A DNA stretch of 16,915 bases, taken from NCBI GenBank assembly GCA_910578855.1, contig CAJTRV010000034.1, forward strand, positions 1 through 16,915. Reading direction: 5' to 3'. Every line of letters starts with the position of its first letter. The stretch's first letter is position 1. This DNA is from an uncultured Bacilli bacterium. GTDB lineage: Bacteria > Bacillota_I > Bacilli_A > RF39 > UBA660. The notes under the pieces were generated by a model. That model had not been told where the DNA came from, made no database searches, and was given only the letters and a program-made list of their open reading frames with translations. Made by a program: the position numbers and the translations under genes. Below are positions 6,304-13,699 of the stretch, one piece after another.

Positions 6304-8340
6304 ATGACAGAACAATCTTGGTTTTGGGATATTATACGTAGTGTATTAGCAAGTTTGGATAGTGCAATATACGGATTGGTACAAACACTATATCAGTTGT
6401 TTGCCTATATTTCTCAATTGACTATTTTTGACAATGATATTTTTACGTCATTTCGTGAAAAAATTTACTTGCTATTAGGAATTGTAATGTTATTTAAGGT
6501 TGCGTTTTCACTTATTACGCTCTTAGCTAATCCTGATGATTTAATGGATTCTAAAAAAGGAATTACAGGAATTGTCCAACGAATTATTATATCATTAGTT
6601 TTAATTACTTTTGTTCCTACTTTGTTTGCTACAGCCTTTAGGGTTCAAAGAGTTATTATCGATGATAATATTATCGGCCAATTTTTCTTAGGTGATTTAG
6701 AGGATGTAAAAGACGATGTCATGGTGAATAGTGGAAATATGGTAGCTTTCCATGTTCTAAATGCGTTTTATTACCCTGAACCAGCGTTAGAAAAGGTTAG
6801 AGGAATTGATTGTGTTGAAAGTAAAGATGTAGAAATGTTCAATATAGATGATGATAGAGGTGGTGGAACTACTAGAAAAGTTAGTGTTTTGCCACCACAT
6901 CGAATAAAATGTAAGGGTGAAAAATTATACGCAAAAGAGGGATTTTATTATTTAACGCATTATTCATATGATGTGAGTCAATATTTAGATCAATACGTAA
7001 ATGAACAAGCAGGTGCTGATGGAAGCGGGAGCGGAACTGATTATTATGCTATGCACTATACATGGGGGATTAGTACTATTGCTGGTGTTGTTGTTGCGTG
7101 GATGTTTTTAGGTTATTGTGTAGATGCTGCTGTGCGAGCAATTAAATTGGGAGTATTACAATTGATTGCCCCAATCCCTATTTTTTCATATATTGATCCA
7201 AAAAAGGGGGAAGGAATTTTCCAAAATTGGTTAAAAACAACGACTTCAACATATTTAAGTTTATTTGGCCGTTTGATTTTAATATATTTTGTATTATATG
7301 TATGTCATCAATTAACGACCGGTGGTGGGATACAAGTAATAACCGCAACTGGAGCAACTGAAAAATTAACAGATGGAAGTATGATGGCTCGTTTTGCACA
7401 GGCATTTATCGTAATAGGATTAATTCTATTTGCCAAGGATGCTCCAGCACTATTTAGTGAGATGTTCGGAATTAAAATGGAAAAATCTTATGGATCAACA
7501 TTGGCTAAAATGGGAATGACTGGAACAGCTCTTGGTGTGGGACTCGGTGGAGCCAAGTTGTTTGGTGGTCTTGCTAGGAGGCATGTCGAGAAAAAAGATT
7601 TACGACAGAAAGAAGCAGATTTATTAAATGGGAGAAGTGAAACAGAGTTGAGTGCTGAGGAACAAGCTGAATTGGCAAAAATAAGAGATAAAAAAAGTTT
7701 AGGGTATGGAGCAAAACAAATCACCCGTGGTGTTGGTATGGGAGCCCTTTACGGTGCCTTGGCTGGAAAGGGTATGAAACCAACGTTATCCGCATATCGT
7801 CAAGCACGAAGTACGGCCAATCAGAAACAAAAGGTACGTGAAGATGGTCTTGGATTCTTCCGAGAACAAAAAGAAAAGTACCTTCAAAATATCGGGGCCG
7901 GCGGAACATACGGAGAATTTGGTGGAGAAAAAAATAAATTAAAAGAATTAGAGAATAAACGTCGTACATATCAAGGAATTGAACATCGATTACGAGAACA
8001 ATATACTGATCAACTCGCAAAATTAACTACGAACTATGATATTAATGATAATATTATGGATCTGTATAGAGATGAAGCACTTAAGAAAGATGTTAATGAG
8101 AGAGCTCTTTCTGATGCAATAGAGAAGGTTAAAAAAAGTTATGTAGATGACTTATCCACTACGGATCATAGCGCTGATGAGATAGCAAAGTTAACTGAAA
8201 GCTTTAATAAACAATTTGATGATATGCACAAATTATTGTTGCAATCTAAAAAATATGATGAACTTGGTGAAAAAATTGAAAAAGAAATTGGGGATACAAA
8301 GAAACGAATCGATTCTATATCCAGTGGTGGAAAAAAGTAA
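6304..8340 (+). CDS. VirB6/TrbL-like T4SS channel protein with long coiled-coil tail (678 aa)
   Basis: This polytopic protein would form the inner-membrane channel platform of the T4SS. About three helices occur in residues 15-110. An extracytoplasmic segment (about 120-245) contains two cysteines and a Gly/Ser-rich stretch. Four or so more helices follow at about 250-385, including AGVVVAWMFLGYCVDAAVRA, and the strongly family-like phrase LGVLQLIAPIPIFSYIDPKK, typical of VirB6-type proteins in Gram-positive conjugation loci. Residues 400-678 are hydrophilic and highly charged, with predicted coiled coil (KELENKRRTYQG, IEKEIGDTKKRID), and should lie in the cytoplasm. Ribosome site GGTAGGTGA. 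It is the first gene of the long operon and is followed by the PrgI-like and VirB4 genes, the usual order in this system type. The tail is long for VirB6 and may contact VirB4/VirD4 or a substrate. Confidence 0.8.
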   Translation: MTEQSWFWDIIRSVLASLDSAIYGLVQTLYQLFAYISQLTIFDNDIFTSFREKIYLLLGIVMLFKVAFSLITLLANPDDLMDSKKGITGIVQRIIISLVLITFVPTLFATAFRVQRVIIDDNIIGQFFLGDLEDVKDDVMVNSGNMVAFHVLNAFYYPEPALEKVRGIDCVESKDVEMFNIDDDRGGGTTRKVSVLPPHRIKCKGEKLYAKEGFYYLTHYSYDVSQYLDQYVNEQAGADGSGSGTDYYAMHYTWGISTIAGVVVAWMFLGYCVDAAVRAIKLGVLQLIAPIPIFSYIDPKKGEGIFQNWLKTTTSTYLSLFGRLILIYFVLYVCHQLTTGGGIQVITATGATEKLTDGSMMARFAQAFIVIGLILFAKDAPALFSEMFGIKMEKSYGSTLAKMGMTGTALGVGLGGAKLFGGLARRHVEKKDLRQKEADLLNGRSETELSAEEQAELAKIRDKKSLGYGAKQITRGVGMGALYGALAGKGMKPTLSAYRQARSTANQKQKVREDGLGFFREQKEKYLQNIGAGGTYGEFGGEKNKLKELENKRRTYQGIEHRLREQYTDQLAKLTTNYDINDNIMDLYRDEALKKDVNERALSDAIEKVKKSYVDDLSTTDHSADEIAKLTESFNKQFDDMHKLLLQSKKYDELGEKIEKEIGDTKKRIDSISSGGKK

Positions 8341-8366
8341 AAGAATAAAGAAAGAGTGTGATATGA

Positions 8367-8696
8367 ATGAATGGAAATTATTTAATACCAGCGAATTCAA
8401 AAAAAAGTTTGTTACTATTTGGGCTTTTTAGAAAAGATGAATTAATTATGTTTGGTGCATGTTTAGGAATTACATTACTTGCTTTAACAACATTACCCAT
8501 TAGTAATACGTGGGTGGCGTTAATTGCATTAGCACCAGCCTTAATTGCTGGTTTCCTTGTGATGCCTGTTCCAAATTACCATAATATTCTAACGGTAATT
8601 ACAGGGGCCTATCAATTTTATACCAATAATCAAAAATATAAATGGAAGGGTTGGTGTTTCCTAGATGGCGAAAAAAAAGAATCAATACACAAATGA
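8367..8696 (+). CDS. PrgI/TrsC-family (VirB3-like) membrane protein (109 aa)
   Basis: A short protein with two adjacent hydrophobic helices (about 26-45 and 49-69) after a basic N-terminus (LIPANSKKSLLLFGLFRKDE), ending in YKWKGW plus a charged tail. Size, hairpin topology, the N-terminal 'IP...fG' start and the place immediately before VirB4 are those of PrgI-family proteins, the Gram-positive counterpart of VirB3, which dock VirB4 at the membrane. Two ATGs overlap here (8363 and 8367); only 8367 opens this frame. The ribosome site is weak (AAAGAGTGTGAT). The gene ends in TGA followed directly by TAA and overlaps the next gene by 32 bases, so translation is probably coupled. Confidence 0.8.
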   Translation: MNGNYLIPANSKKSLLLFGLFRKDELIMFGACLGITLLALTTLPISNTWVALIALAPALIAGFLVMPVPNYHNILTVITGAYQFYTNNQKYKWKGWCFLDGEKKESIHK

Positions 8697-9219
8697 TAAT
8701 TTTGTACCTATTAAAAATATTGCCAATGGAGAGATTATATTAGATTCAAATGAGAAAGTAACAGGGATAAAAATATTGCCACGAAATATTTTTATTCTAG
8801 ATTATGGATCACAAGCAGCGACTATTGATCAATTAAAAAATGTGTATAATATGATTGATTATGAGTTTTGGATTATTGTGGCTGATAGACCAGTCGATAT
8901 TAATATTCATTTGTCACAATTACAACTACTCTTTCAAGAGACGCAGAGTCCTATTAGGCGCAAGATTATTATGGAAGATATTAATAAAGGAAATATGTTT
9001 ACCAATAACAATATTGTAGATACCGAATATTACTTGTTATTTAAAGAAAAAAAACAAGATGTTATTCAAAAGCGTATTCGTACATTAATTACGCAATTTT
9101 CTAGTGCAGGACTTAGTTCTCATCAAGTAACGAATGAGGATTTGCGAATTATTTTAGATAACTTCTTAAACGGGGGAACGACAACTAATTTTGGGACGGT
9201 GATGCCAATTGAATATTAA
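8665..9219 (+). CDS. TrsD-like N-terminal half of a split VirB4 (184 aa)
   Basis: A soluble protein opening with FVPIKNIANGEIILDSNEKV and ending shortly before the VirB4 ATPase gene. The 'vPIk.I.nG.I....' opening is typical of the domain that in many Gram-positive VirB4/TraE proteins precedes the ATPase, and that in staphylococcal pSK41/pGO1-type plasmids is a separate protein (TrsD beside TrsE). Residues 60-100 (FWIIVADRPVDINIH) and 145-180 fit this domain's alpha/beta character. It starts within the PrgI-like gene, with GGAAGGG upstream, and overlaps the VirB4 gene by 11 bases. It should act as the partner of the ATPase at the cytoplasmic face. Together with the next gene it makes 778 residues, the normal length of an undivided VirB4. 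Confidence 0.8.
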   Translation: MAKKKNQYTNDNFVPIKNIANGEIILDSNEKVTGIKILPRNIFILDYGSQAATIDQLKNVYNMIDYEFWIIVADRPVDINIHLSQLQLLFQETQSPIRRKIIMEDINKGNMFTNNNIVDTEYYLLFKEKKQDVIQKRIRTLITQFSSAGLSSHQVTNEDLRIILDNFLNGGTTTNFGTVMPIEY

Positions 9220-10993
9220 GAGCCAATTAGCTCCAAAAGGGCTAGAATTTAAGTCTAATCAGTTTATCATTAGTGATAAATATGCAACTATTTTAACTGT
9301 CGTTTCTTACCCACGTTATATTGACCCTGGATATTTGTCAAATTTAACAAGTATGTCAGGGATTAAAGTTGTTATTAAGCATATTCCTATGCCATTTTCT
9401 GTTATTAGTAAGATGTTGAATAAAGAAATTGCTGATTTAAAACAACGCTATCAAGATGAAAATGATAAAACAATTCAGGAGCGAATTCGTCAAGATTATG
9501 AGTCGCTAGAATCTTTTATTTCAATGCTCGCGTCAAGTCAGTCAAAAATATATGATTTTCAAATGCATATTATGATTACAGCTGATTCAGAAGAAGGTCT
9601 TATCACGAAAAAAATGCAAGTGAAAAATTATTTACAAGCGTTAGAAATGAATGCGATACCATTACGTTTTGAACAAGAAAAAGTATTCCGTTCTATTGTT
9701 CCAATCTATAAAAAACAAGATATTGAAGAGCGAATTGGAACCCCAATTCCGTCACCAACAATTGCAGCGATGTATCCCTTTATTTTTGACAGTATCAAAG
9801 ATCCAGGATTATCGACTTTGGTGGGAGTAGATTTCTCAGGTGGAGTTATACTGTTTAACCAGTTTTTATATCAAATAAAAAAAGAACATAACCGAAATAA
9901 TGCCAACCTTATTATTTTAGGAACCTCAGGAAGTGGAAAATCGACGGCTGCGAAATTAATGCTACGAAGTCATTTTAGAAATAATTATCAAATTGTTGCG
10001 ATTGATCCTGAAGGAGAATTATCAGAAATGACGCGAATGTATGGCGGTGACTTTATCGATTTAGGTAAAGGTGGAGAATTTGGTATGATTAATCCCCTTG
10101 AAGTAATTTTGGATGCCGATGAAGAAGAGATTAGACAAGGGTTAGGGTATACTGTTTTAACGAGAACATTACAAACGTTAAAAGCATTTTTGAAGTATTA
10201 TGATCCAACGGTTAGTGAGGACGTTGTAACCTTATTTAGTGAGGTAGTACAAGACACTTATAGACGTTTTGGAATGGATTTCAATACTGATTTTAGTAAA
10301 TTCACCTCGCGAGATTATCCAACCTTTAAAGATGTTTATGCAACAATTCGTGGGCGTATTTTATCAATGCCTGAAAAAACCCATGAACGGGATATTATGG
10401 AACGGTTAGAGTTAAAAATTCGTCCAATTGTAAAAGAATTACGTTATTATTTCGATGGGCATACAACCATTGAACCAAAGAGTGAATTTATCGTATTTAA
10501 TATTCGGGAATTAATGAATGCAGATGTTAATATTCGAAATGCCCTATTCTTTAATATTTTAAAATATGCCTGGGGAATGACCCTTAATAAAAATAGGAAT
10601 ACTATTTTATCAGTTGACGAGGCACATGTATTGTTAAGCGGGAATAATACATTGGGAGCTGATTTCTTAGCCCAAATTCAAAGGCGTGCTCGTAAATATA
10701 ATACAGGGACAATCATTATTACACAGCAACCAAGTGATTTTAGTGATCAAGCTGTAATTACGCAAGGAAAGGCTATCTTTGATAACGCCTCCTATTATTT
10801 GGTAATGGGATTAAAGAAACAAGCAACTGAAGATTTGGCTAAACTAATTGATTTAAATGAAAGTGAGAAAGAGAGTATTAAACGGTACAATCAAGGAGAG
10901 GCATTATTCGTCTGTGGAAGTCGGAGAATGCGAATTAATATTATTTTAACAGAAGCAGAATTAGATTCTTTTGGAAGTGGCGGCGGATTATAG
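9209..10993 (+). CDS. virB4: VirB4/TrsE-family T4SS ATPase (594 aa)
   Basis: The main energy-supplying ATPase of the secretion channel. The N-terminal part (GLEFKSNQFIISDKYATIL, SYPRYIDPGYLSNLTSM) is typical of TrsE-type VirB4. Walker A is GTSGSGKST at residues 238-246, followed by VAIDPEGEL. Walker B is LSVDEAH with D470 and E471, and TIIITQQPSDF is the conserved glutamine motif of this ATPase family. Start: a TGA at 9200-9202 closes the frame upstream, so the first usable codon is the TTG at 9209, with GGTGAT (9198-9203) five bases before it. The TTG lies inside the end of the TrsD-like gene and points to translational coupling. Nothing essential looks missing. Gene order (PrgI-like, TrsD-like, VirB4, wall hydrolase, VirD4) is that of Gram-positive conjugation machinery. 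Confidence 0.92.
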   Translation: MNIKSQLAPKGLEFKSNQFIISDKYATILTVVSYPRYIDPGYLSNLTSMSGIKVVIKHIPMPFSVISKMLNKEIADLKQRYQDENDKTIQERIRQDYESLESFISMLASSQSKIYDFQMHIMITADSEEGLITKKMQVKNYLQALEMNAIPLRFEQEKVFRSIVPIYKKQDIEERIGTPIPSPTIAAMYPFIFDSIKDPGLSTLVGVDFSGGVILFNQFLYQIKKEHNRNNANLIILGTSGSGKSTAAKLMLRSHFRNNYQIVAIDPEGELSEMTRMYGGDFIDLGKGGEFGMINPLEVILDADEEEIRQGLGYTVLTRTLQTLKAFLKYYDPTVSEDVVTLFSEVVQDTYRRFGMDFNTDFSKFTSRDYPTFKDVYATIRGRILSMPEKTHERDIMERLELKIRPIVKELRYYFDGHTTIEPKSEFIVFNIRELMNADVNIRNALFFNILKYAWGMTLNKNRNTILSVDEAHVLLSGNNTLGADFLAQIQRRARKYNTGTIIITQQPSDFSDQAVITQGKAIFDNASYYLVMGLKKQATEDLAKLIDLNESEKESIKRYNQGEALFVCGSRRMRINIILTEAELDSFGSGGGL

Positions 10994-11017
10994 TAATTAG
11001 TTGTGGTGGTGAAACAC

Positions 11018-12874
11018 ATGAATGAAGATAATAATGGAGTAGTTGATAAAGTTGCTAGTAAAGGCGTTTCAAAATACCTTCAAGCACATGGTGTACCATC
11101 ACCGGTTGCTGATATTGGCGGTGATTTAATTGTTGAAGAAGCAAAAAGAAAGATTAAAAAAATATTAATTTTTACAGTTGGGCCAATATGTTTGTTTTTT
11201 CTACTTTTGATGGTGATTATAGGTGGAAAACGAACCAGTGCAATGGAAGGAATCAGTAATGCTGGAAGTGGTGGTTGTATTCGTTCCACGGGTGCCTGGG
11301 CTAAGTTTGTAGAAGATGAGAAGAATGCAATAACTTTTTATAATAAACTTAATGCCTTATTAGCCGAGAATCCCTCGGTTGACTTTAATACCGCTTCCGC
11401 AATTTTAACATATGGTGATGTTCCTGATGTTGAGGATCGATATGCCTGTAATGAAGAAGAAGCGATTGAAACAGTTGATCCTGATACTGGGGAAGTAAAA
11501 AAGGAAGTTACGAAAGAGGAATGTTCAGAATCAAAACAGGGAAGTAGTAAAAATTCCACAAAATTGTATAATGAAGCAAAAAAAATTGTTACAGGTTTAT
11601 CAACCGTTGGTCAGTCTGACGAAGAAGTAAGAAAATGGCTAGAAGAGAATTATATTGAAGATAAATTAAAAGATATGGGACATAAAATTCCCGAGGATGA
11701 AGCACAAAAAAAAGTGTTATTTACTAGAACAATCGATGATATTTTTGGACTTAGAGACCAATATGAAGCGATGGTTTGTCAGGAAAATAATAATCAAATT
11801 TGTACAGATAGCAATAGTGCTGACTCAAGTAGTAAGCGTAAGATTCGTTTAACATCATATCAGTATGCTGTTAATAAAGAGGACTATGGAATTGGAGCTC
11901 TTGGATCATTAGAACCTTATATTAAAGCTGGAACTATTTATTTTGATAGTGATAATCTAGCTTTTTGGAGAGGTGGTAGCGTTGGTCGGGGGAAAACGTA
12001 TGGTGAGCCTGGTAAAGATTATCTAATCTTCGCGACTGCACATAAAGGGCTAATTGGGAAATATGGTTATACTGTAAATGGTTTAATTCACTATTTTGAG
12101 TATGGTGAAACTTTTACAGTTAGTTTTACAATTAATGGAGTCGAGAAGACCTATAATGCTATTGTTTTAGATGCCTGTGGGGCTTGTATGGATTGGTCTG
12201 TAACCTCGAATGGAAAGTATAGTCCAAAAAGTGTAAAAGATAAACAATATTGTGCCGAAACCAATAATACTAAACTAGATGTGTTGACAGGAAAAGCTGG
12301 AGTAAAAAGTAAATCAGATACGGGATATATGATGAATGGTTCTATCACTGGTAATTGTGTTGTATCAGGTACTTTTGAAGATTGGAAACAGGTTGATGAG
12401 CGATGGAAGAATATATCACTTGGAAACAGTTATACAACGGTTGGAAAATCTGGATGTTTAGTTACCTCAATTTCAATTCAGATTATGCGTTCAAGAACGA
12501 AAATAACCGTAGGTGATTTTAATCCGGGCGTTGCAGCACAAAAATTTCAATTCGATCCCTTTGGAAATTTGTATTGGGAAAGTATTAAAAATGTAGCGCC
12601 AAATTTTGAATATATTGGCAAAGTTGAACTAGGTGATGTAACACATAAGGCACAAATTGATATAGTGAATGTGTTATTGAAACAAGGATATTATATTGTT
12701 GCTAATGTTAAAAATGGCGGACACTGGGTTGCTGTTACTGGAACCACAGATTCAACCATTTTAATGTCTGATCCTGGACATTTTGGGGCTGGTAATGATT
12801 TATATGCCGCGTATCCATCAAACCAACCGCAAAAACGATTAGTAAGAATTGCCTATTATAAAAAAACTGATTAA
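11018..12874 (+). CDS. Membrane-anchored cell-wall hydrolase of the T4SS: DPBB-like plus C39-like domains (618 aa)
   Basis: ATG 11018 is preferred over the GTG run at 11003-11011 because GGTGGTGA is the ribosome site. A cytoplasmic N-terminus is followed by one helix (about 49-69) and a large outer part. Residues 90-260 are charged and helical, of unknown family. Residues about 290-435 contain YNAIVLDACGACMDW (D385) and KLDVL (D421), a pattern resembling double-psi beta-barrel domains of the RlpA/3D type (moderate support). Residues about 453-615 resemble a C39-like papain-fold peptidase: DWKQVDERW, GKSGCLVTS (C480), GGHWVAV (H569) and LMSDPG (D585) supply a plausible Cys-His-Asp triad. In the T4SS it would take the VirB1/PrgK/TrsG place, opening peptidoglycan for the channel. 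The usual SLT or CHAP modules of those proteins are not obvious here. Confidence 0.8.
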   Translation: MNEDNNGVVDKVASKGVSKYLQAHGVPSPVADIGGDLIVEEAKRKIKKILIFTVGPICLFFLLLMVIIGGKRTSAMEGISNAGSGGCIRSTGAWAKFVEDEKNAITFYNKLNALLAENPSVDFNTASAILTYGDVPDVEDRYACNEEEAIETVDPDTGEVKKEVTKEECSESKQGSSKNSTKLYNEAKKIVTGLSTVGQSDEEVRKWLEENYIEDKLKDMGHKIPEDEAQKKVLFTRTIDDIFGLRDQYEAMVCQENNNQICTDSNSADSSSKRKIRLTSYQYAVNKEDYGIGALGSLEPYIKAGTIYFDSDNLAFWRGGSVGRGKTYGEPGKDYLIFATAHKGLIGKYGYTVNGLIHYFEYGETFTVSFTINGVEKTYNAIVLDACGACMDWSVTSNGKYSPKSVKDKQYCAETNNTKLDVLTGKAGVKSKSDTGYMMNGSITGNCVVSGTFEDWKQVDERWKNISLGNSYTTVGKSGCLVTSISIQIMRSRTKITVGDFNPGVAAQKFQFDPFGNLYWESIKNVAPNFEYIGKVELGDVTHKAQIDIVNVLLKQGYYIVANVKNGGHWVAVTGTTDSTILMSDPGHFGAGNDLYAAYPSNQPQKRLVRIAYYKKTD

Positions 12875-12886
12875 AGGAGAAATGAT

Positions 12887-13699
12887 ATGAAAAAAATACC
12901 AAAGACATATATATTTATTGCTTTGATTCTAATTGCATATGTAATTGGTATCTTCTTCTTTAAAAAAGGTGAGAAAGAAAAGGATCACAATGTTGTATAT
13001 GTCTTAGCGGGAATTAATACGAGACTATTATACCAAGATCAAGAATGGCATACGATGGCGAGTCAAACCGAAGAATATAAGTGGAAAGAGTTTAAATTGT
13101 ATAATAGTGGAGTATATGAAGGAACTTATAAAATACAAAATCAGCTTGGAGTTGATTCGTATTATGATAATGACTATGTTCCTATTGGAAAAATGGATGT
13201 CGGTTATATGGCTATTTCTAGTCCTGGAAAATTTGATTATGTTGGTACTAGTGATTTGACAATAAATAAAGAAGATGCCAATCTCATGCAGGTGATGCAG
13301 GAAAATAATATTACGAATTTTGATTCCATCTTAAATTCAAAAATAATTGTAACTGATCTTAATTCTGATGAAGAAGACGATAAACTATACTATATCAGTA
13401 ATCTATTTACTGGTTCCGAAGATCAGTATTTCTCAATTGTTTTTGCTGTCATTGATGGGAAAATTCAGTATATTAAAAAGCATATTAATCGTGAAGTTAA
13501 CCATGATGATGATGTAGAACAATACGTTTCAATTCCTGATTCGTACTTAAACGGTGTTTTAAAAATTGGTAATAACCAATATCCTAAAATATTTATTGAA
13601 AATTCCTATTATGGTCGAGCGGAAACTTGTTTTGAAATTTATGAGTATAAAAAACGAAAATTTGAAAACATAAGAAAATGTGAGGAGGATGAGACATGA
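12887..13699 (+). CDS. Membrane-anchored protein of unknown function in the T4SS operon (270 aa)
   Basis: I do not recognise this protein. An N-terminal helix (about residues 8-26, YIFIALILIAYVIGIFFF) acts as signal anchor, and the rest should lie outside the cytoplasm. The outer part is rich in Tyr, Asp and Glu. It contains KIIVTDLNSDEEDDKLYYIS, which resembles the Asp-rich calcium-loop strand 'DlngDg..eiiyi' of FG-GAP/VCBS-type beta-propeller repeats. A later stretch (VSIPDSYLNGVLKIGNNQYP) and C248/C264 near the end could support a beta-rich fold. It lies between the wall hydrolase (12 bases upstream, ribosome site AAAGGAG) and VirD4, with which it overlaps by four bases (ATGA). It is therefore most likely a structural or accessory T4SS part in the envelope, perhaps filling a VirB8-like slot, but no VirB8 similarity is visible. 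Confidence 0.75.
   Translation: MKKIPKTYIFIALILIAYVIGIFFFKKGEKEKDHNVVYVLAGINTRLLYQDQEWHTMASQTEEYKWKEFKLYNSGVYEGTYKIQNQLGVDSYYDNDYVPIGKMDVGYMAISSPGKFDYVGTSDLTINKEDANLMQVMQENNITNFDSILNSKIIVTDLNSDEEDDKLYYISNLFTGSEDQYFSIVFAVIDGKIQYIKKHINREVNHDDDVEQYVSIPDSYLNGVLKIGNNQYPKIFIENSYYGRAETCFEIYEYKKRKFENIRKCEEDET

Noticed and set aside
7178..8020. Several minus-strand open frames opposite the VirB6-like gene.
   Set aside because: They are antisense shadows of a clear coding region with no ribosome sites or recognisable domains. The same applies to other minus-strand frames across the window.
8216..8431. 71-codon frame overlapping the end of the VirB6-like gene.
   Set aside because: It is out of frame with two well-supported genes, has no ribosome site and no protein-like composition.
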